From positions 486,452 to 550,451 of the forward strand of contig NZ_BAMS01000002.1 in NCBI RefSeq assembly GCF_000616095.1: a DNA stretch of 64,000 nt, given 5' to 3'. Within the stretch, counting starts at the first letter, position 1, and the number at the start of each line of letters is the position of its first letter. The translations under genes were made by a program, and so were the position numbers. The DNA is from Sneathiella glossodoripedis JCM 23214. Its GTDB lineage: Bacteria > Pseudomonadota > Alphaproteobacteria > Sneathiellales > Sneathiellaceae. The notes under the pieces are model-generated. The model ran no database searches. It saw only the letters and a program-made list of their open reading frames with translations, and was not told the origin of the DNA. Below are positions 1 to 9,391 of the stretch, piece after piece.

Positions 1-3000
1 TTATTCATCAGGCTTCTGAATGCGGCGCCTTCTTTGTGCATATCAATGAACAACTCACCAAGTGAACCGTCATCATACTCACCAGTGCGCAGATAGACCT
101 TGTGTCCGCCAACAACCGCTTTTTGGGTGTATCCTTTGCGACGTGTTGGCAGTTTTTTGCGCCCGCCCGCAATACGTTCGACAATTCGTTCCGCAACGAC
201 TGTACTTGCAGCCGCAGGTGCGGCCTGCACAACTGCTTCCAGCTCAAGATCCTCTTCATCCTCGTCAATATTGATTGCAGACAATGGCTGACTGAGTTTG
301 GAGCCGTCACGGTAGAGTGCATTTGCCTTGAGTCCCAATTTCCAGGATAACAAATATGCCTCTTTGCAGTCTTCAACAGTGCTGGCATTCGCCATATTGA
401 TAGTTTTGGAGATTGCCCCAGAGATAAAGGGTTGAGCCGCCGCCATCATCTTGATGTGACTTTCAACTGACAGGTACCGTTTTCCAATTCGACCACAAGG
501 ATTTGCACAATCAAAGACTGCCAAATGTTCATTCTTTAGGTGAGGAGCACCTTCCAAGGTCATGGTTCCGCAGCAATAACTGTTTGCTTTTTCAATATCT
601 TGCTTACTGAACCCAATGGCCGCCAGCAAATCAAAGTTATAGTCATTGAGTGCATTCGCATCCAGACCCAGAGTCTCTGTGCAGAAGCTTTCACCCAGCG
701 TAAATTTGTTAAATACAAATTTGATGTCAAAGCTGGCTTCCAGTCCTTGCTCAACTTTTTCCAGAATCTCGTCAGTAAATCCCTTTTCACGAAGCGCTTC
801 GTGATTGACACCGGGGGCATCCTGCAATGTTCCATGCCCCACGGCATATGAGATAATCTCATTCACCTGCGATCTGTCATAGCCCAGCTTTCCAAGGGCT
901 TCTGGGATGGTCCGGTTTATGATCTTAAAGTAACCGCCTCCTGCAAGCTTTTTGAACTTAACAGTCGCAAAATCCGGCTCAATACCTGTTGTATCACAGT
1001 CCATAACCAGTCCGATTGTTCCTGTTGGCGCAATTACTGTTGCCTGCGCGTTCCGGTAACCGAACTTCTCCCCAAGTTCCAGCGCATCGTCCCAGGATTG
1101 TATGGCTGCCTCTAAAAGTTCTTTATTCTGACAGTTCTTCAAATCAAGAGGAACTGGTGTGACAGAAAGTCCTTCATACCCAGTTGCGTTGCCATGGGCT
1201 GCGTTTCTGTGATTTCGAATAACACGCAGCATGTCTTTTGCATTTTTCTTGTAACCGGGGAATGCACCGAGTTCGGAGGCCATTTCCGCACTGGTTTTAT
1301 AAGACGTTCCCGTCATCAGTGCCGTAATAGCACCACATAGGGCGCGACCTTCGTCGGAGTCGTAAGGAAGACCCTGTGACATCAGTAATCCACCAATATT
1401 CGCGTAACCAAGCCCCAAAGTTCTGAACTTGTATGACAATTTAGCAATTTCCTCAGATGGGAACTGGGCCATCAGAACGGAAATCTCAAGCGTAATTGTC
1501 CAAAGTCGGGACGCATGAATTAGGCCCTCTACATCCAGGCTTTTGTCCGCGCGGCGAAAATTCATCAAGTTCAGCGACGCAAGATTGCAGGCTGTATCAT
1601 CAAGGAACATATATTCCGAACAGGGGTTTGACGCGTTAATTCGGCCGTCCTGCGGGCAGGTATGCCAGTCATTGATTGTAGTGTCATACTGCAGACCGGG
1701 ATCTGCGGATTGCCACGCGCTTTCACCAATCATATCCCAAAGTTCGCGTGCCTTGATGGTTTTCGCAACTTTCCCGTCAACACGACGGATCAGATTCCAA
1801 TCACTGTCATCCAGAACGGCCTTGATAAATGCGTCAGTTACCCGCACTGAGTTGTTGGAATTCTGGCCTGAAACGGTCAGGTAGGCTTCTGAATCCCAAT
1901 CCGTGTTATAGGTTTCAAACTCAATCTCAGTAAAACCCTGTTTGGCAAACTGAATGACCCGCTGGGTGTAATTCTCCGGAACCATTGCCTTTCGGGCAGC
2001 GATAATTGCTTTTTTAAGTGCCGGGTTTTCAGCTACATTATAAGCTTCATCTCCCTCGACAGCCGAACAGGCCTTGATAACCTCGTTTAAATGTTTGTTG
2101 CAAAGTTTTGAGCCAGCAACCAGTGCTGCAACTTTTTGCTCTTCAACGGCTTTCCATTGAATATATTCTTCAATATCCGGATGATCGATATCCAGCGTTA
2201 CCATCTTGGCTGCGCGTCTGGTTGTGCCACCTGACTTAATTGCACCTGCAGCCCGATCCCCGATTTTGAGGAAACTCATCAGTCCGGATGACTTGCCGCC
2301 ACCTGACAGGCTCTCACCCGCGCTTCGAACGTTGGAAAAATTGGTCCCCGTTCCTGATCCATATTTGAACAGTCGCGCTTCACGCACCCACAAATCCATT
2401 ATGCCGCCATCATTGACCAGGTCGTCATCGACCGACTGAATGAAACAGGCGTGGGGTTGTGGATGTTCATAGGAACTGTCTGATTTTTTCAGCTTTCCGG
2501 TTTTATAGTCGACATAGGAATGTCCCTGAGCCGGACCGTTAATGCCATATGCCCAATGCAAGCCGGTATTAAACCATTGCGGTGAATTTGGTGCTCCCAT
2601 CTGTTTGGCGAGCATATAACGCATTTCGTCAAAATAGGCGCGAGCGTCGTCTTCGGTGTCGAAATATCCACCTTTCCAGCCCCAATATGTCCATGTGCCG
2701 GCAAGCCTGTCAAATACTTGCGTAGCAGATGTCTCTCCGCCAAAACGGTCTTCTTCAGGAAGCTCACTCAGAGCATCTTCATCTGGAACTTGGCGTGATA
2801 GCCAGAGGGGTACGTCTTCCTCTTCAAATGTTTTCAGTCGGGCAGGGACACCGGCTTTGCGGAAGTATTTTTGCGCAATGATATCGCAAGCAACCTGAGA
2901 CCATTCAGATGGAACATCAATGTTATCAAGCTTGAAGACCACGGACCGTCTGGGTTTCGAATTTCACTGGTTGCCTGGCGAAATTTGATTTTTGCATAAG

Positions 3001-3040
3001 GTGACGAGTTTTCGTCTGTATAGCGCCGTGAAATACGCAT
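1..3040 (-). CDS. nrdJ: Vitamin B12-dependent (class II) ribonucleoside-diphosphate reductase, 3' end outside window, one frameshift
   Basis: Adenosylcobalamin-dependent reductase that makes deoxyribonucleotides. The start is ATG at 3038-3040 ([20 protein letters not shown]), typical of alphaproteobacterial NrdJ. About 1010 of roughly 1200 residues are present. The frame is still open at base 1, where it reads [13 protein letters not shown], a conserved block near the C-terminus. Landmarks are the [17 protein letters not shown] active-site block around residue 470, [16 protein letters not shown], and [21 protein letters not shown]. Near 2945 the frame breaks after NPDG; restoring one base gives the family sequence ([15 protein letters not shown]), so this is probably a lost base in the read. 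No second RNR class is visible here. NrdR-box-like repeats lie upstream. Confidence 0.93.
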
Positions 3041-3135
3041 GTTTTACTATCCCTGCTTTACCTGATCAATGGTCTCAAAACTGTCCGGATTTCAGGATAT
3101 CTCTGCTTTTTATGAGCAGATCACATATGATTGAC

Positions 3136-3151
3136 ATACCATATGTGGTGT
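3136..3151 (-). promoter_or_regulatory. Putative NrdR box (proximal) upstream of nrdJ
   Basis: On the minus strand this reads ACACCACATATGGTAT. It matches 12 of 16 positions of the NrdR-box consensus acaCwAtATaTwGtgt and is nearly palindromic. It lies about 96 bases upstream of the nrdJ ATG. Confidence 0.6.
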
Positions 3152-3212
3152 CCCCCAAAGTCCTGACCACAAGGATGGTGCATCTGTCTCATATTGAAGT
3201 CAACAATCAGTT

Positions 3213-3228
3213 TTACCATATATGGTGT
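3213..3228 (-). promoter_or_regulatory. Putative NrdR box (middle) upstream of nrdJ
   Basis: On the minus strand this reads ACACCATATATGGTAA, 12 of 16 against the NrdR-box consensus. Its core is offset by 77 bases from the proximal box and 30 bases from the weaker distal one. The second spacing is close to three helical turns, the usual arrangement of paired NrdR boxes. Confidence 0.6.
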
Positions 3229-3242
3229 TTGCTTTCAGAAGT

Positions 3243-3258
3243 GTGTCCTATATGTCGT
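3243..3258 (-). promoter_or_regulatory. Weak NrdR-box-like site (distal) upstream of nrdJ
   Basis: Minus-strand CCACGACATATAGGAC matches about 9 of 16 consensus positions. It is supported mainly by its 30-base offset from the stronger neighbour at 3213. Confidence 0.35.
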
Positions 3259-3531
3259 GGAAAAATGCGATTTCACAGGACAATTAATTTTTTTGATAAC
3301 TACAAGCGGATAAATTCTTCATCACTTGCGGATGCCAAAACACCGCAAATACCGAAATTAAAATTCCAAAATTCAGAATCACGCAAATTTGACCGTGATT
3401 AAACTCAGCTCCGCAAATTGGTCACATTATTAACTGAAAATTAGGGTGGAAATTGAAAGATATACTTTACGTCAATGCGCTGTGATGCCATATTCCAGCG
3501 AAATTTTCATTTTCTGATGGACGAGAAGATT

Positions 3532-3897
3532 ATGGCCACGATTGGTACGAAACTGTTTACCTGGAGAAAAGGTCTCCTTGTTGGTGAAGATCAGTTTGGA
3601 AATAAATATTATAAAGAAAAAGGAACACCGACGGGTCCATTTGGCCGTGAACGCCGCTGGGTGATTTATAAAGGGCGCCCTGAGGCCTCCAAGGTTCCAG
3701 CGGCTTGGCATATCTGGTTGCATTACACGACTGACCTGTTGCCAGACCAGCAGCAGGTGGAAAAGAACAATTGGGAAGAAGAACATCTTCCAAATCTGAC
3801 CGGTACAGATCATGCGTATCATCCGGGTGGGTCTGTTTTGGTTTCAGGTGAACGCCAGAAAAGTACCGCTGATTATCAGGCATGGAAGCCTGAGTAA
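3532..3897 (+). CDS. NADH:ubiquinone oxidoreductase subunit NDUFA12 (complex I accessory subunit)
   Basis: Small accessory subunit of respiratory complex I, shared by alphaproteobacteria and mitochondria (B17.2 family). ATG 3532 opens MATIGTKLFTWRKGLLVG and gives 121 residues, the usual bacterial length. The in-frame ATG at 3475 adds 19 residues that do not look family-like. Family blocks are DQFGNKYYKEK, the ERRWVIYKG segment, PAAWHIWLHY and the C-terminal YQAWKPE. It is followed after 37 bases by mlaD on the same strand. No other complex I genes are in the window. Confidence 0.93.
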   Translation: MATIGTKLFTWRKGLLVGEDQFGNKYYKEKGTPTGPFGRERRWVIYKGRPEASKVPAAWHIWLHYTTDLLPDQQQVEKNNWEEEHLPNLTGTDHAYHPGGSVLVSGERQKSTADYQAWKPE

Positions 3898-3934
3898 CAA
3901 ACTGGCTGCTCACTCGGGATAAAGGGGATGTGGG

Positions 3935-4390
3935 TTGGGAAATAATATAGTCGAAACAATAATTGGCGCGGTCGTATTGGCATTTGCCGCCATCTTTTTG
4001 ATTTTTGCCTACCGGACAGCAGATATCGGCGGCGGTGGAAACGGATTGAATCTGGTAGCCAGATTTGATCAGGTCGACGGACTTCAGGTTGGCAGTGACG
4101 TTCGCATGAGTGGCATTAAAGTGGGCACTGTTACCAGCCAGCATCTGGACCCGAAAACATATGAAGCTGTCATTGGTATTAGTATTGCCAAAGAAATTGA
4201 GCTGCCCGAAGACACAGCCGCAAAAATTGCATCAGAAAGTTTACTTGGCGGTAGCTATCTGGATCTGGAACCCGGCGGAGCGGATGCGATGCTTGCAGAT
4301 GGCGGTGAAATTACTTTCACACAAAGTGCTGTCAGTTTGATGGACCTTATAGGACAAGCCATTTTCAGTGCATCCAGTAATGATAAATAA
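3935..4390 (+). CDS. mlaD: Outer membrane lipid asymmetry protein MlaD (MCE domain)
   Basis: Inner-membrane-anchored MCE-domain protein of the Mla phospholipid transport system. A single transmembrane helix near residues 8-26 (IIGAVVLAFAAIFLIFAY) precedes the MCE domain (residues about 38-115, with VDGLQVGSDVRMSGIKVGTV and LLGGSYLDLEPGG). The only suitable start is TTG 3935, which has the purine-rich stretch AAAGGGG about 8 bases upstream. Length is 151 residues, normal for alphaproteobacterial MlaD. Its stop overlaps the start of the next gene (ATGATAAATAA). The partners mlaE, mlaF, mlaB and mlaC are not nearby. Confidence 0.9.
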   Translation: MGNNIVETIIGAVVLAFAAIFLIFAYRTADIGGGGNGLNLVARFDQVDGLQVGSDVRMSGIKVGTVTSQHLDPKTYEAVIGISIAKEIELPEDTAAKIASESLLGGSYLDLEPGGADAMLADGGEITFTQSAVSLMDLIGQAIFSASSNDK

Positions 4391-4805
4391 ACGCGTCGCG
4401 ATCATTCCTTCCTGTATCAAGATTGCTACTGTTTTTGGGTTTTTGTTTGCAGCCACCAGTTCTTATGCAGACAATCTGAGCGGTGAGGCGGCTGTTTTAA
4501 GGGCGCTAGACAAAGTAACTGCCCGTACGGAAGACCTTACCATTGAAGTTGGTGAAACGGTAAGATACGGGACACTGGATATCACTGTCCGTAAATGTTT
4601 AAAACGCCCTCCGGAAGAAACACCGGAAACTGCCACATTTCTGGAAATCGAAGAAAATCGCGTGGATGAAGAAAAACAGTCTCTGTTTATGGGATGGATG
4701 TTTGCATCCAGCCCCGCTTTGAACGCTCTTGAGCATCCGGTTTATGACGTTTGGGTTATTGATTGCAAAATTTCTGCACCAGAACAGTCCGGTTCCAACG
4801 AATAA
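4380..4805 (+). CDS. DUF2155 domain-containing secreted protein
   Basis: Exported protein of unknown function, widespread in alphaproteobacteria. ATG 4380 overlaps the mlaD stop, which implies translational coupling. It starts MINKRVAIIPSCIKIATVFG and has a signal peptide ending near TSSYA (about residue 31). The mature part carries GETVRYGTLDITVRKCLKRP and ending YDVWVIDCKI, the two cysteines typical of DUF2155. Its last 64 bases overlap the convergent aat gene. Function is inferred only from its position after mlaD, which suggests the cell envelope. Confidence 0.85.
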   Translation: MINKRVAIIPSCIKIATVFGFLFAATSSYADNLSGEAAVLRALDKVTARTEDLTIEVGETVRYGTLDITVRKCLKRPPEETPETATFLEIEENRVDEEKQSLFMGWMFASSPALNALEHPVYDVWVIDCKISAPEQSGSNE

Positions 4806-5392
4806 AAATCTGCTTTGATCTTAAGCGCATCGGCCAAGCGTCGATGATATTCCTCTCGCGATATTTCAATGGCACCCAAGGATGCAAGGTGGTCTGTCAA
4901 AAACTGGGTATCCAGTAACCTGTACCCGCCTTTAAGCAAGCGGGCAATCAGGGCAACGAGCGCTATTTTACTGGTATTTTTTTCCCGCGAAAACATGCTT
5001 TCACCACAAAAAACGCCTGCAAAGGAAACACCATAAAGTCCACCAACTAACGTGTCATCTTTCCAGACTTCCACGGAATGAGCAGAGCCTCTTTGGTGAA
5101 GTTCTGTATATAAATCTAGAATAGTGCGATTTATCCAGGTGTTTTCACGGCCGGGTGCTGGAGTTGCACATTCCTTCATCACACGCCGAAAACATGTGTC
5201 TACCGTTATTTTAAAGAGATCTTTTCGGATTATTTTTTTCAGGCTACGGGAAACATGAAAATCATGAAGAGGAAAGATCCCGCGCCATTCAGGGTCGACC
5301 CAGAAAAGATCTGGATCGTCCCTTGATTCTGCCATGGGAAAAATCCCATGTGTATAGGCGTTCAATAAAATTTCAGGCGTTAAGATCGTCAT
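4742..5392 (-). CDS. aat: Leucyl/phenylalanyl-tRNA--protein transferase
   Basis: Transfers Leu or Phe from aminoacyl-tRNA to N-terminal Arg/Lys of proteins, creating N-degrons for ClpAP. 216 residues. Family blocks are AYTHGIFPMAES near the N-terminus, WVDPEWRGIFPL, GLYGVSFAGVFCGESMFS and LLDTQFLTDHLASLGAIEI. It is last in the aroQ-accB-accC-aat order, 25 bases after accC. The tail (ILQSITQTS) overlaps the convergent DUF2155 gene by 64 bases in a different frame. The family often ends soon after the HLASLGA block, so the last residues may be poorly conserved. Confidence 0.95.
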   Translation of the reverse strand: MTILTPEILLNAYTHGIFPMAESRDDPDLFWVDPEWRGIFPLHDFHVSRSLKKIIRKDLFKITVDTCFRRVMKECATPAPGRENTWINRTILDLYTELHQRGSAHSVEVWKDDTLVGGLYGVSFAGVFCGESMFSREKNTSKIALVALIARLLKGGYRLLDTQFLTDHLASLGAIEISREEYHRRLADALKIKADFYSLEPDCSGAEILQSITQTS

Positions 5393-5417
5393 CAGAGACT
5401 TCTTTTATAAAAACGCC

Positions 5418-6760
5418 TTAACGTTTTCCCTCAATAAATTTTTCCAGCCAGTGAATATTATAATCTCCGGCGAGAAAATCTTCATTTTCAAGCAGGGCTT
5501 GGTGTAGCGGCAATGTTGTCTTGATGCCACCAACAACAAACTCTTCCAACGCCCGTTTTAGGCGGGCCATACATTCTTCGCGGTTCGACCCGTGCACGAT
5601 AAGCTTTGCGATCAGGCTGTCGTAATAGGGCGGAACATTATATCCAGCATAAAGTGCTGAATCCACGCGAACTCCCAAACCGCCGGGCGCATGAAAATCC
5701 AGAACAGGGCCGGGACTTGCGGCAAATGTATCAGGATCTTCCGCCGTAATACGGCATTCAATGGAATGACCAGAGAATTTTATATCCTCCTGTGTCAGGT
5801 CAAGCTTATGACCTGCAGCAACTTTGATCTGTTCGCGAACCAGATCAATTCCGGTGACCATTTCCGTCACAGGGTGTTCCACCTGCAAGCGGGTATTCAT
5901 TTCAATGAAATAAAACTGATCATTTTCAAACAGGAATTCAATGGTGCCGACACCCTCATATCCCATTTCACGAATTGCATCTGCGACCGTTTTACCAATT
6001 TCTTCGCGCAATTCATCCTTCAACGCGGGCGAAGGTGTTTCTTCGAGCGCTTTTTGGTGACGGCGTTGCAGCGAGCAATCACGTTCACCAAGATGAACAA
6101 CATTTCCTTGCCCATCCGCCAATACCTGGATTTCAATATGACGGGGAGTCCCCAGATATTTTTCGATATAAACAGCGTTATCGCCGAAGGCCATCTGGCT
6201 TTCCGCGCGAGCCGAGGAATAAGCTTCCGAAATATCTTTTTCGGTTTCAGCCACTTTCATTCCGCGGCCACCGCCACCTGCTGACGCTTTAATAATCACA
6301 GGATAGCCGATTTCCGCCGCAATTTTCTTGGCCTCATCAAGCTGGTAACCTCACCGTCTGATCCGGGAACGCAAGGCACACCAAATTTTCGCATGGTCTC
6401 CTTGGCGGCAATTTTATCACCCATCAAGCGAATATGATCCGCGGATGGCCCAATAAATTTGATGCCATGTGCCGTAACGATGTCGACAAATTTGGCATTC
6501 TCGGACAGAAAACCATAGCCGGGATGAATGGCGTTGGCATTCGTGACTTCGGCTGCAGAAATAATGGCCGGCATGTTGAGGTAACTGGCTGTAGAACTTG
6601 GTGGCCCGATACAGACACTTTCATCTGCAAGGCGGACATGCATCGCATCCGCATCCGCTTCGGAATGTACGGCCACAGTGCGAATACCCATCTCGCGGCA
6701 GGCCCTGTGAATTCGGAGCGCAATTTCACCGCGGTTCGCAATGAGGATTTTATCAAACAT
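5418..6760 (-). CDS. accC: Acetyl-CoA carboxylase, biotin carboxylase subunit (one frameshift)
   Basis: ATP-dependent carboxylation of the biotin on AccB, the first half-reaction of fatty acid synthesis. The start chosen is ATG 6760 ([20 protein letters not shown]), the canonical AccC N-terminus. A GTG at 6778 overlaps the accB stop and is the alternative. Features include [11 protein letters not shown], the ATP-grasp glycine loop [15 protein letters not shown] and the catalytic [20 protein letters not shown]. The frame breaks near 6341 between GEVTS and the region AAEIGYP; restoring one base (AGC CTT GAT GAG) gives [20 protein letters not shown]. Corrected length is 447 residues, exactly normal. 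Probably a sequencing deletion. Confidence 0.95.
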
Positions 6761-6774
6761 ATTGTCTACTTCGC

Positions 6775-7245
6775 TCACTCAATAATGACGAGGGGCTGAC
6801 CAAATTCCACTGGTGTTGCATCCTCTACCAGAACGTCAACGACTTTCCCGCCTTTTGGCGCAGCAATTGGGTTCATGGTTTTCATGGCTTCAACAATCAG
6901 AAGTGTTTGACCTTGTGAGACAGTATCACCGGGCTTTACAAAAACATCGGCACCCGGTTCAGGAGCTAGATAGGCGGTTCCAACCATTGGCGATTTCACT
7001 GCGCCTGGATGACTATCTGCTTCTACGGCTGTAGTCGCCGCGTCCGCAGCAGGTGCAGCTACTGGAGCAGGGGCGACGACTGGCGCCGCAACAGGGGCAG
7101 CCTGCGCAGTTGCAGCTGTAGTTGATCCTCTGGAGACGCGAATGCGACTATCATCGCTTTCTACTTCGATTTCTCCCAAGCCCGTGTCGCTCATAATTTC
7201 AGCAAGTTCACGGATAGCATCCATGTCGATTTTAAATTTACTCAT
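6775..7245 (-). CDS. accB: Acetyl-CoA carboxylase biotin carboxyl carrier protein
   Basis: Carries the biotin of acetyl-CoA carboxylase. ATG 7245 gives [18 protein letters not shown] and 156 residues; an in-frame ATG at 7263 is possible. The N-terminal helix is followed by an Ala/Pro-rich flexible linker (about residues 41-80) and a biotinyl domain with [10 protein letters not shown], where Lys122 is the biotinylation site. It lies between aroQ (20 bases upstream) and accC, consistent with one transcript. Confidence 0.95.
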   Translation of the reverse strand: MSKFKIDMDAIRELAEIMSDTGLGEIEVESDDSRIRVSRGSTTAATAQAAPVAAPVVAPAPVAAPAADAATTAVEADSHPGAVKSPMVGTAYLAPEPGADVFVKPGDTVSQGQTLLIVEAMKTMNPIAAPKGGKVVDVLVEDATPVEFGQPLVIIE

Positions 7246-7265
7246 CGCTTTTCGACTTTTCATCT

Positions 7266-7706
7266 CTATTGTTTCAAATGTTCGGTCATCGCCTGCAGAG
7301 CTAATAAATAACTCGTTACGCCGAAACCACAAATAACACCCAGAGCCACCGGCGAAATGTAACTGTGATGCCGAAATGTCTCACGGGCAAATGTATTGGA
7401 AATATGGACTTCTATGCAAGGAAGCCCAACACCTCTCAAAGCGTCATGCAAGGCAACCGAGGTATGCGTGTAAGCACCAGCATTGAGAATAATTCCTTCA
7501 TGCTTGCCTGCAGATTGATGAATGGCGTCAATTAATTTACCTTCATGATTACTCTGCAAAAACTCAAGCTCCAGATCCAGTTCTCTTGCTTTGGTGATAC
7601 AGCGGGTTTCAATATCAGCAAGTGTCAGATCCCCATAAACCTGAGGTTCCCGCTGACCCAGCAGATTTAGATTTGGACCATTTAATACAAGTACTGACTT
7701 TCCCAT
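7266..7706 (-). CDS. aroQ: Type II 3-dehydroquinate dehydratase
   Basis: Third step of the shikimate pathway. 146 residues, the usual size. It begins MGKSVLVLNGPNLNLLGQRE. Arg19 and Tyr24 (QREPQVYG) fall at the standard catalytic positions. Asn in LNAGAYTHTSVAL and His in IEVHISN are the substrate-binding residues. The aroQ-accB-accC linkage is common in proteobacteria. It is divergent from thiSG across a 195-base gap that must hold both promoters. Confidence 0.96.
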   Translation of the reverse strand: MGKSVLVLNGPNLNLLGQREPQVYGDLTLADIETRCITKARELDLELEFLQSNHEGKLIDAIHQSAGKHEGIILNAGAYTHTSVALHDALRGVGLPCIEVHISNTFARETFRHHSYISPVALGVICGFGVTSYLLALQAMTEHLKQ

Positions 7707-7901
7707 TCACACCCCTAGTTGCTATCCGCCGATCAGTAGTGAGCTACTTATAAAGAACTTTTTAACGATGATAAAGTCGTACGGATGATTATTGTAAATA
7801 AAGTGTCAAAAGTTGATGCGGAAGTGGTTGCATACAAATGCGTTGCGAACCATAATCCGCTCTGAAATTTCCTGTTTTTGATCACAAGTAAGGCAGAATC
7901 C

Positions 7902-8885
7902 ATGCGACTCACCATAAATGGTGAAACACACCAGTTTGAAAATCCTTTAAATCTTGGACAACTTCTGAATATCCTCGAATTGGATGGCACCAAAGTTGCC
8001 ATTGAAAGAAATCTGGAAATCGTTCCAAAGTCCCAATATTCAAGCCTTGAGTTACAGGATGGCGACAAGTTGGAAATCGTACATTTCATTGGGGGTGGAA
8101 ATTCAATGGTAGCTGAAGATGATGGACTTGTCGTAGCGGGACGGAAGCTGAATTCCCGTCTGATTGTTGGCACTGGTAAATACAAGGACTTTGAAGAGAC
8201 CAAGCTGGCGATTGAAGCCTCCGGTGCTGAGATGGTAACTGTTGCAGTTCGCAGGGTAAATATCACTGATCGCAAACAGCCCATGCTGGTTGATTATGTA
8301 GATCCACAAAAATATGTGTACTTACCCAACACCGCTTTCTGCTACACAGCCGATGAAGCCCTTCGCACATTGCGACTGGCCCGGGAAGCCGGGGGATGGG
8401 ATCTCGTCAAACTGGAAGTTCTGGGGCATGAGAAAACTCTGTATCCAAACATGGTTGAAACCCTGAAAGCTGCTCGTACGCTTATCGATGAAGGGTTCAA
8501 GGTCATGGTGTATTGTTCTGATGATCCGATCATGTGTCAGGAACTGGAAGATATGGGATGTGTAGCGATCATGCCTTTGGGAGCACCCATTGGATCAGGG
8601 CTTGGCATTCAGAACCCTGTTGGTATTGGAATAATAAAAGAACAGGCGAAGGTCCCGGTTATTGTTGATGCAGGCGTTGGTACTGCATCTGATGCAACCA
8701 TTGCCATGGAACTTGGCTGTGATGGTGTGCTGATGAACACAGCGATTGCGCACGCTAAAAATCCAGTGTTGATGGCTGCGGCTATGAAAGACGCTGTTAA
8801 AGCGGGACGCAAATCATTTCTTGCTGGTCGAATGGAGCGGAAGAAATACGCTGATCCTAGCTCGCCTCTGGCGGGATTAATCTGA
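7902..8885 (+). CDS. thiG: ThiS-ThiG fusion: sulfur carrier protein / thiazole synthase
   Basis: Makes the thiazole phosphate of thiamine. ATG 7902 ([14 protein letters not shown]) follows AAGGCAG. Residues 1-66 are a complete ThiS ubiquitin-like domain ending HFIGGG. Residues about 75-327 are a full ThiG TIM barrel with the Schiff-base lysine at K170 ([10 protein letters not shown]). The reading frame runs on through [12 protein letters not shown] without a stop. Fused ThiS-ThiG proteins are an established annotated class, but the glycine tail must normally be free to take up sulfur. A short linker error that removed a stop is the alternative. No TPP-riboswitch motif was seen upstream and no other thi genes are adjacent. 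Confidence 0.93.
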   Translation: MRLTINGETHQFENPLNLGQLLNILELDGTKVAIERNLEIVPKSQYSSLELQDGDKLEIVHFIGGGNSMVAEDDGLVVAGRKLNSRLIVGTGKYKDFEETKLAIEASGAEMVTVAVRRVNITDRKQPMLVDYVDPQKYVYLPNTAFCYTADEALRTLRLAREAGGWDLVKLEVLGHEKTLYPNMVETLKAARTLIDEGFKVMVYCSDDPIMCQELEDMGCVAIMPLGAPIGSGLGIQNPVGIGIIKEQAKVPVIVDAGVGTASDATIAMELGCDGVLMNTAIAHAKNPVLMAAAMKDAVKAGRKSFLAGRMERKKYADPSSPLAGLI

Positions 8886-9374
8886 TAGGATCAATTTATC
8901 CTTTGATAACTGATCTGCCTGCTGATCAAGTTTAGCCAGTATTTCCAATAATTTGGCTAGATCCTGCTGATCAAGTGAGGAGAGTAGATTCCGCTCAAAA
9001 TCCTGCGCCAGCGGTATGATCCTTTCCAGAACATCATGCCCTTTATCTGTAAGGTGAAGGGCATAGGCGCGCCTGTCTTTAGGTGTAACTTTCCGCTGGA
9101 TGCGTCCTGACTTTTCAAGTCGCTCTATTGCCCGGCTAATGCTAACCTTGTCCAGTGATGCCAAATCACTGACCTGACGCGCCGTTAATCCAGGTTGTTC
9201 TCCAATAATCGCAACAACGCGCCATTCATGAATTGTCAGATCAAATTGCTCTGAATATCGCTCAGCCAACGTACGGCTGATAATTCCCGAAAGTTTAGTC
9301 AGCCGATAGGGCAAAAATTCATTTAGTGAAAGCTTAGGTTTTGAATTTTTCATTACTGTATTTTGCGCAATCAC
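8877..9374 (-). CDS. MarR family winged-helix transcriptional regulator
   Basis: DNA-binding regulator of about 158-165 residues. The start is GTG 9374 or, as likely, ATG 9353 ([18 protein letters not shown]); neither has a clear ribosome-binding site. The core is MarR-like: [27 protein letters not shown] is followed by the recognition helix [18 protein letters not shown] and the wing [15 protein letters not shown]. Its end overlaps the thiSG stop by 9 bases, tail to tail. The ligand and targets are unknown. The divergent or upstream partner that MarR proteins often control is not evident, since the neighbour upstream is transcribed in the same direction. Confidence 0.88.
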   Translation of the reverse strand: MIAQNTVMKNSKPKLSLNEFLPYRLTKLSGIISRTLAERYSEQFDLTIHEWRVVAIIGEQPGLTARQVSDLASLDKVSISRAIERLEKSGRIQRKVTPKDRRAYALHLTDKGHDVLERIIPLAQDFERNLLSSLDQQDLAKLLEILAKLDQQADQLSKDKLILSD

Positions 9375-9391
9375 ATCGCAAAGAACAACAT

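Larger units (their letters stand above)
3041..3531. other. Gene-free intergenic region, nrdJ leader side
   Basis: There is no credible gene in these 490 bases. The nrdJ side (about 3130-3260) carries three palindromic CATATRTGG-type motifs listed separately. The remainder is AT-rich and should contain the promoter of the NDUFA12 gene; I could not fix a -35/-10 pair with confidence. No cobalamin riboswitch-like B12 box was seen upstream of nrdJ. Confidence 0.6.

Noticed and set aside
3041-3531. Cobalamin riboswitch upstream of nrdJ
   Set aside because: No B12-box-like GCCACTG motif seen; the repeats present fit NrdR boxes better.
3557-4144. 195-residue minus-strand frame across NDUFA12 and mlaD
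   Set aside because: Lies antisense to two recognised family genes and shows no protein-like pattern.
5691-6284. 197-residue plus-strand frame opposite accC
   Set aside because: Antisense shadow of the biotin carboxylase core.
7707-7901. TPP riboswitch upstream of thiSG
   Set aside because: No CTGAGA-type or GGGT..ACC-type thi-box elements could be found in the gap.
7748-8284. 178-residue minus-strand frame opposite thiSG
   Set aside because: Shadow of the ThiS-ThiG coding strand; no family features.
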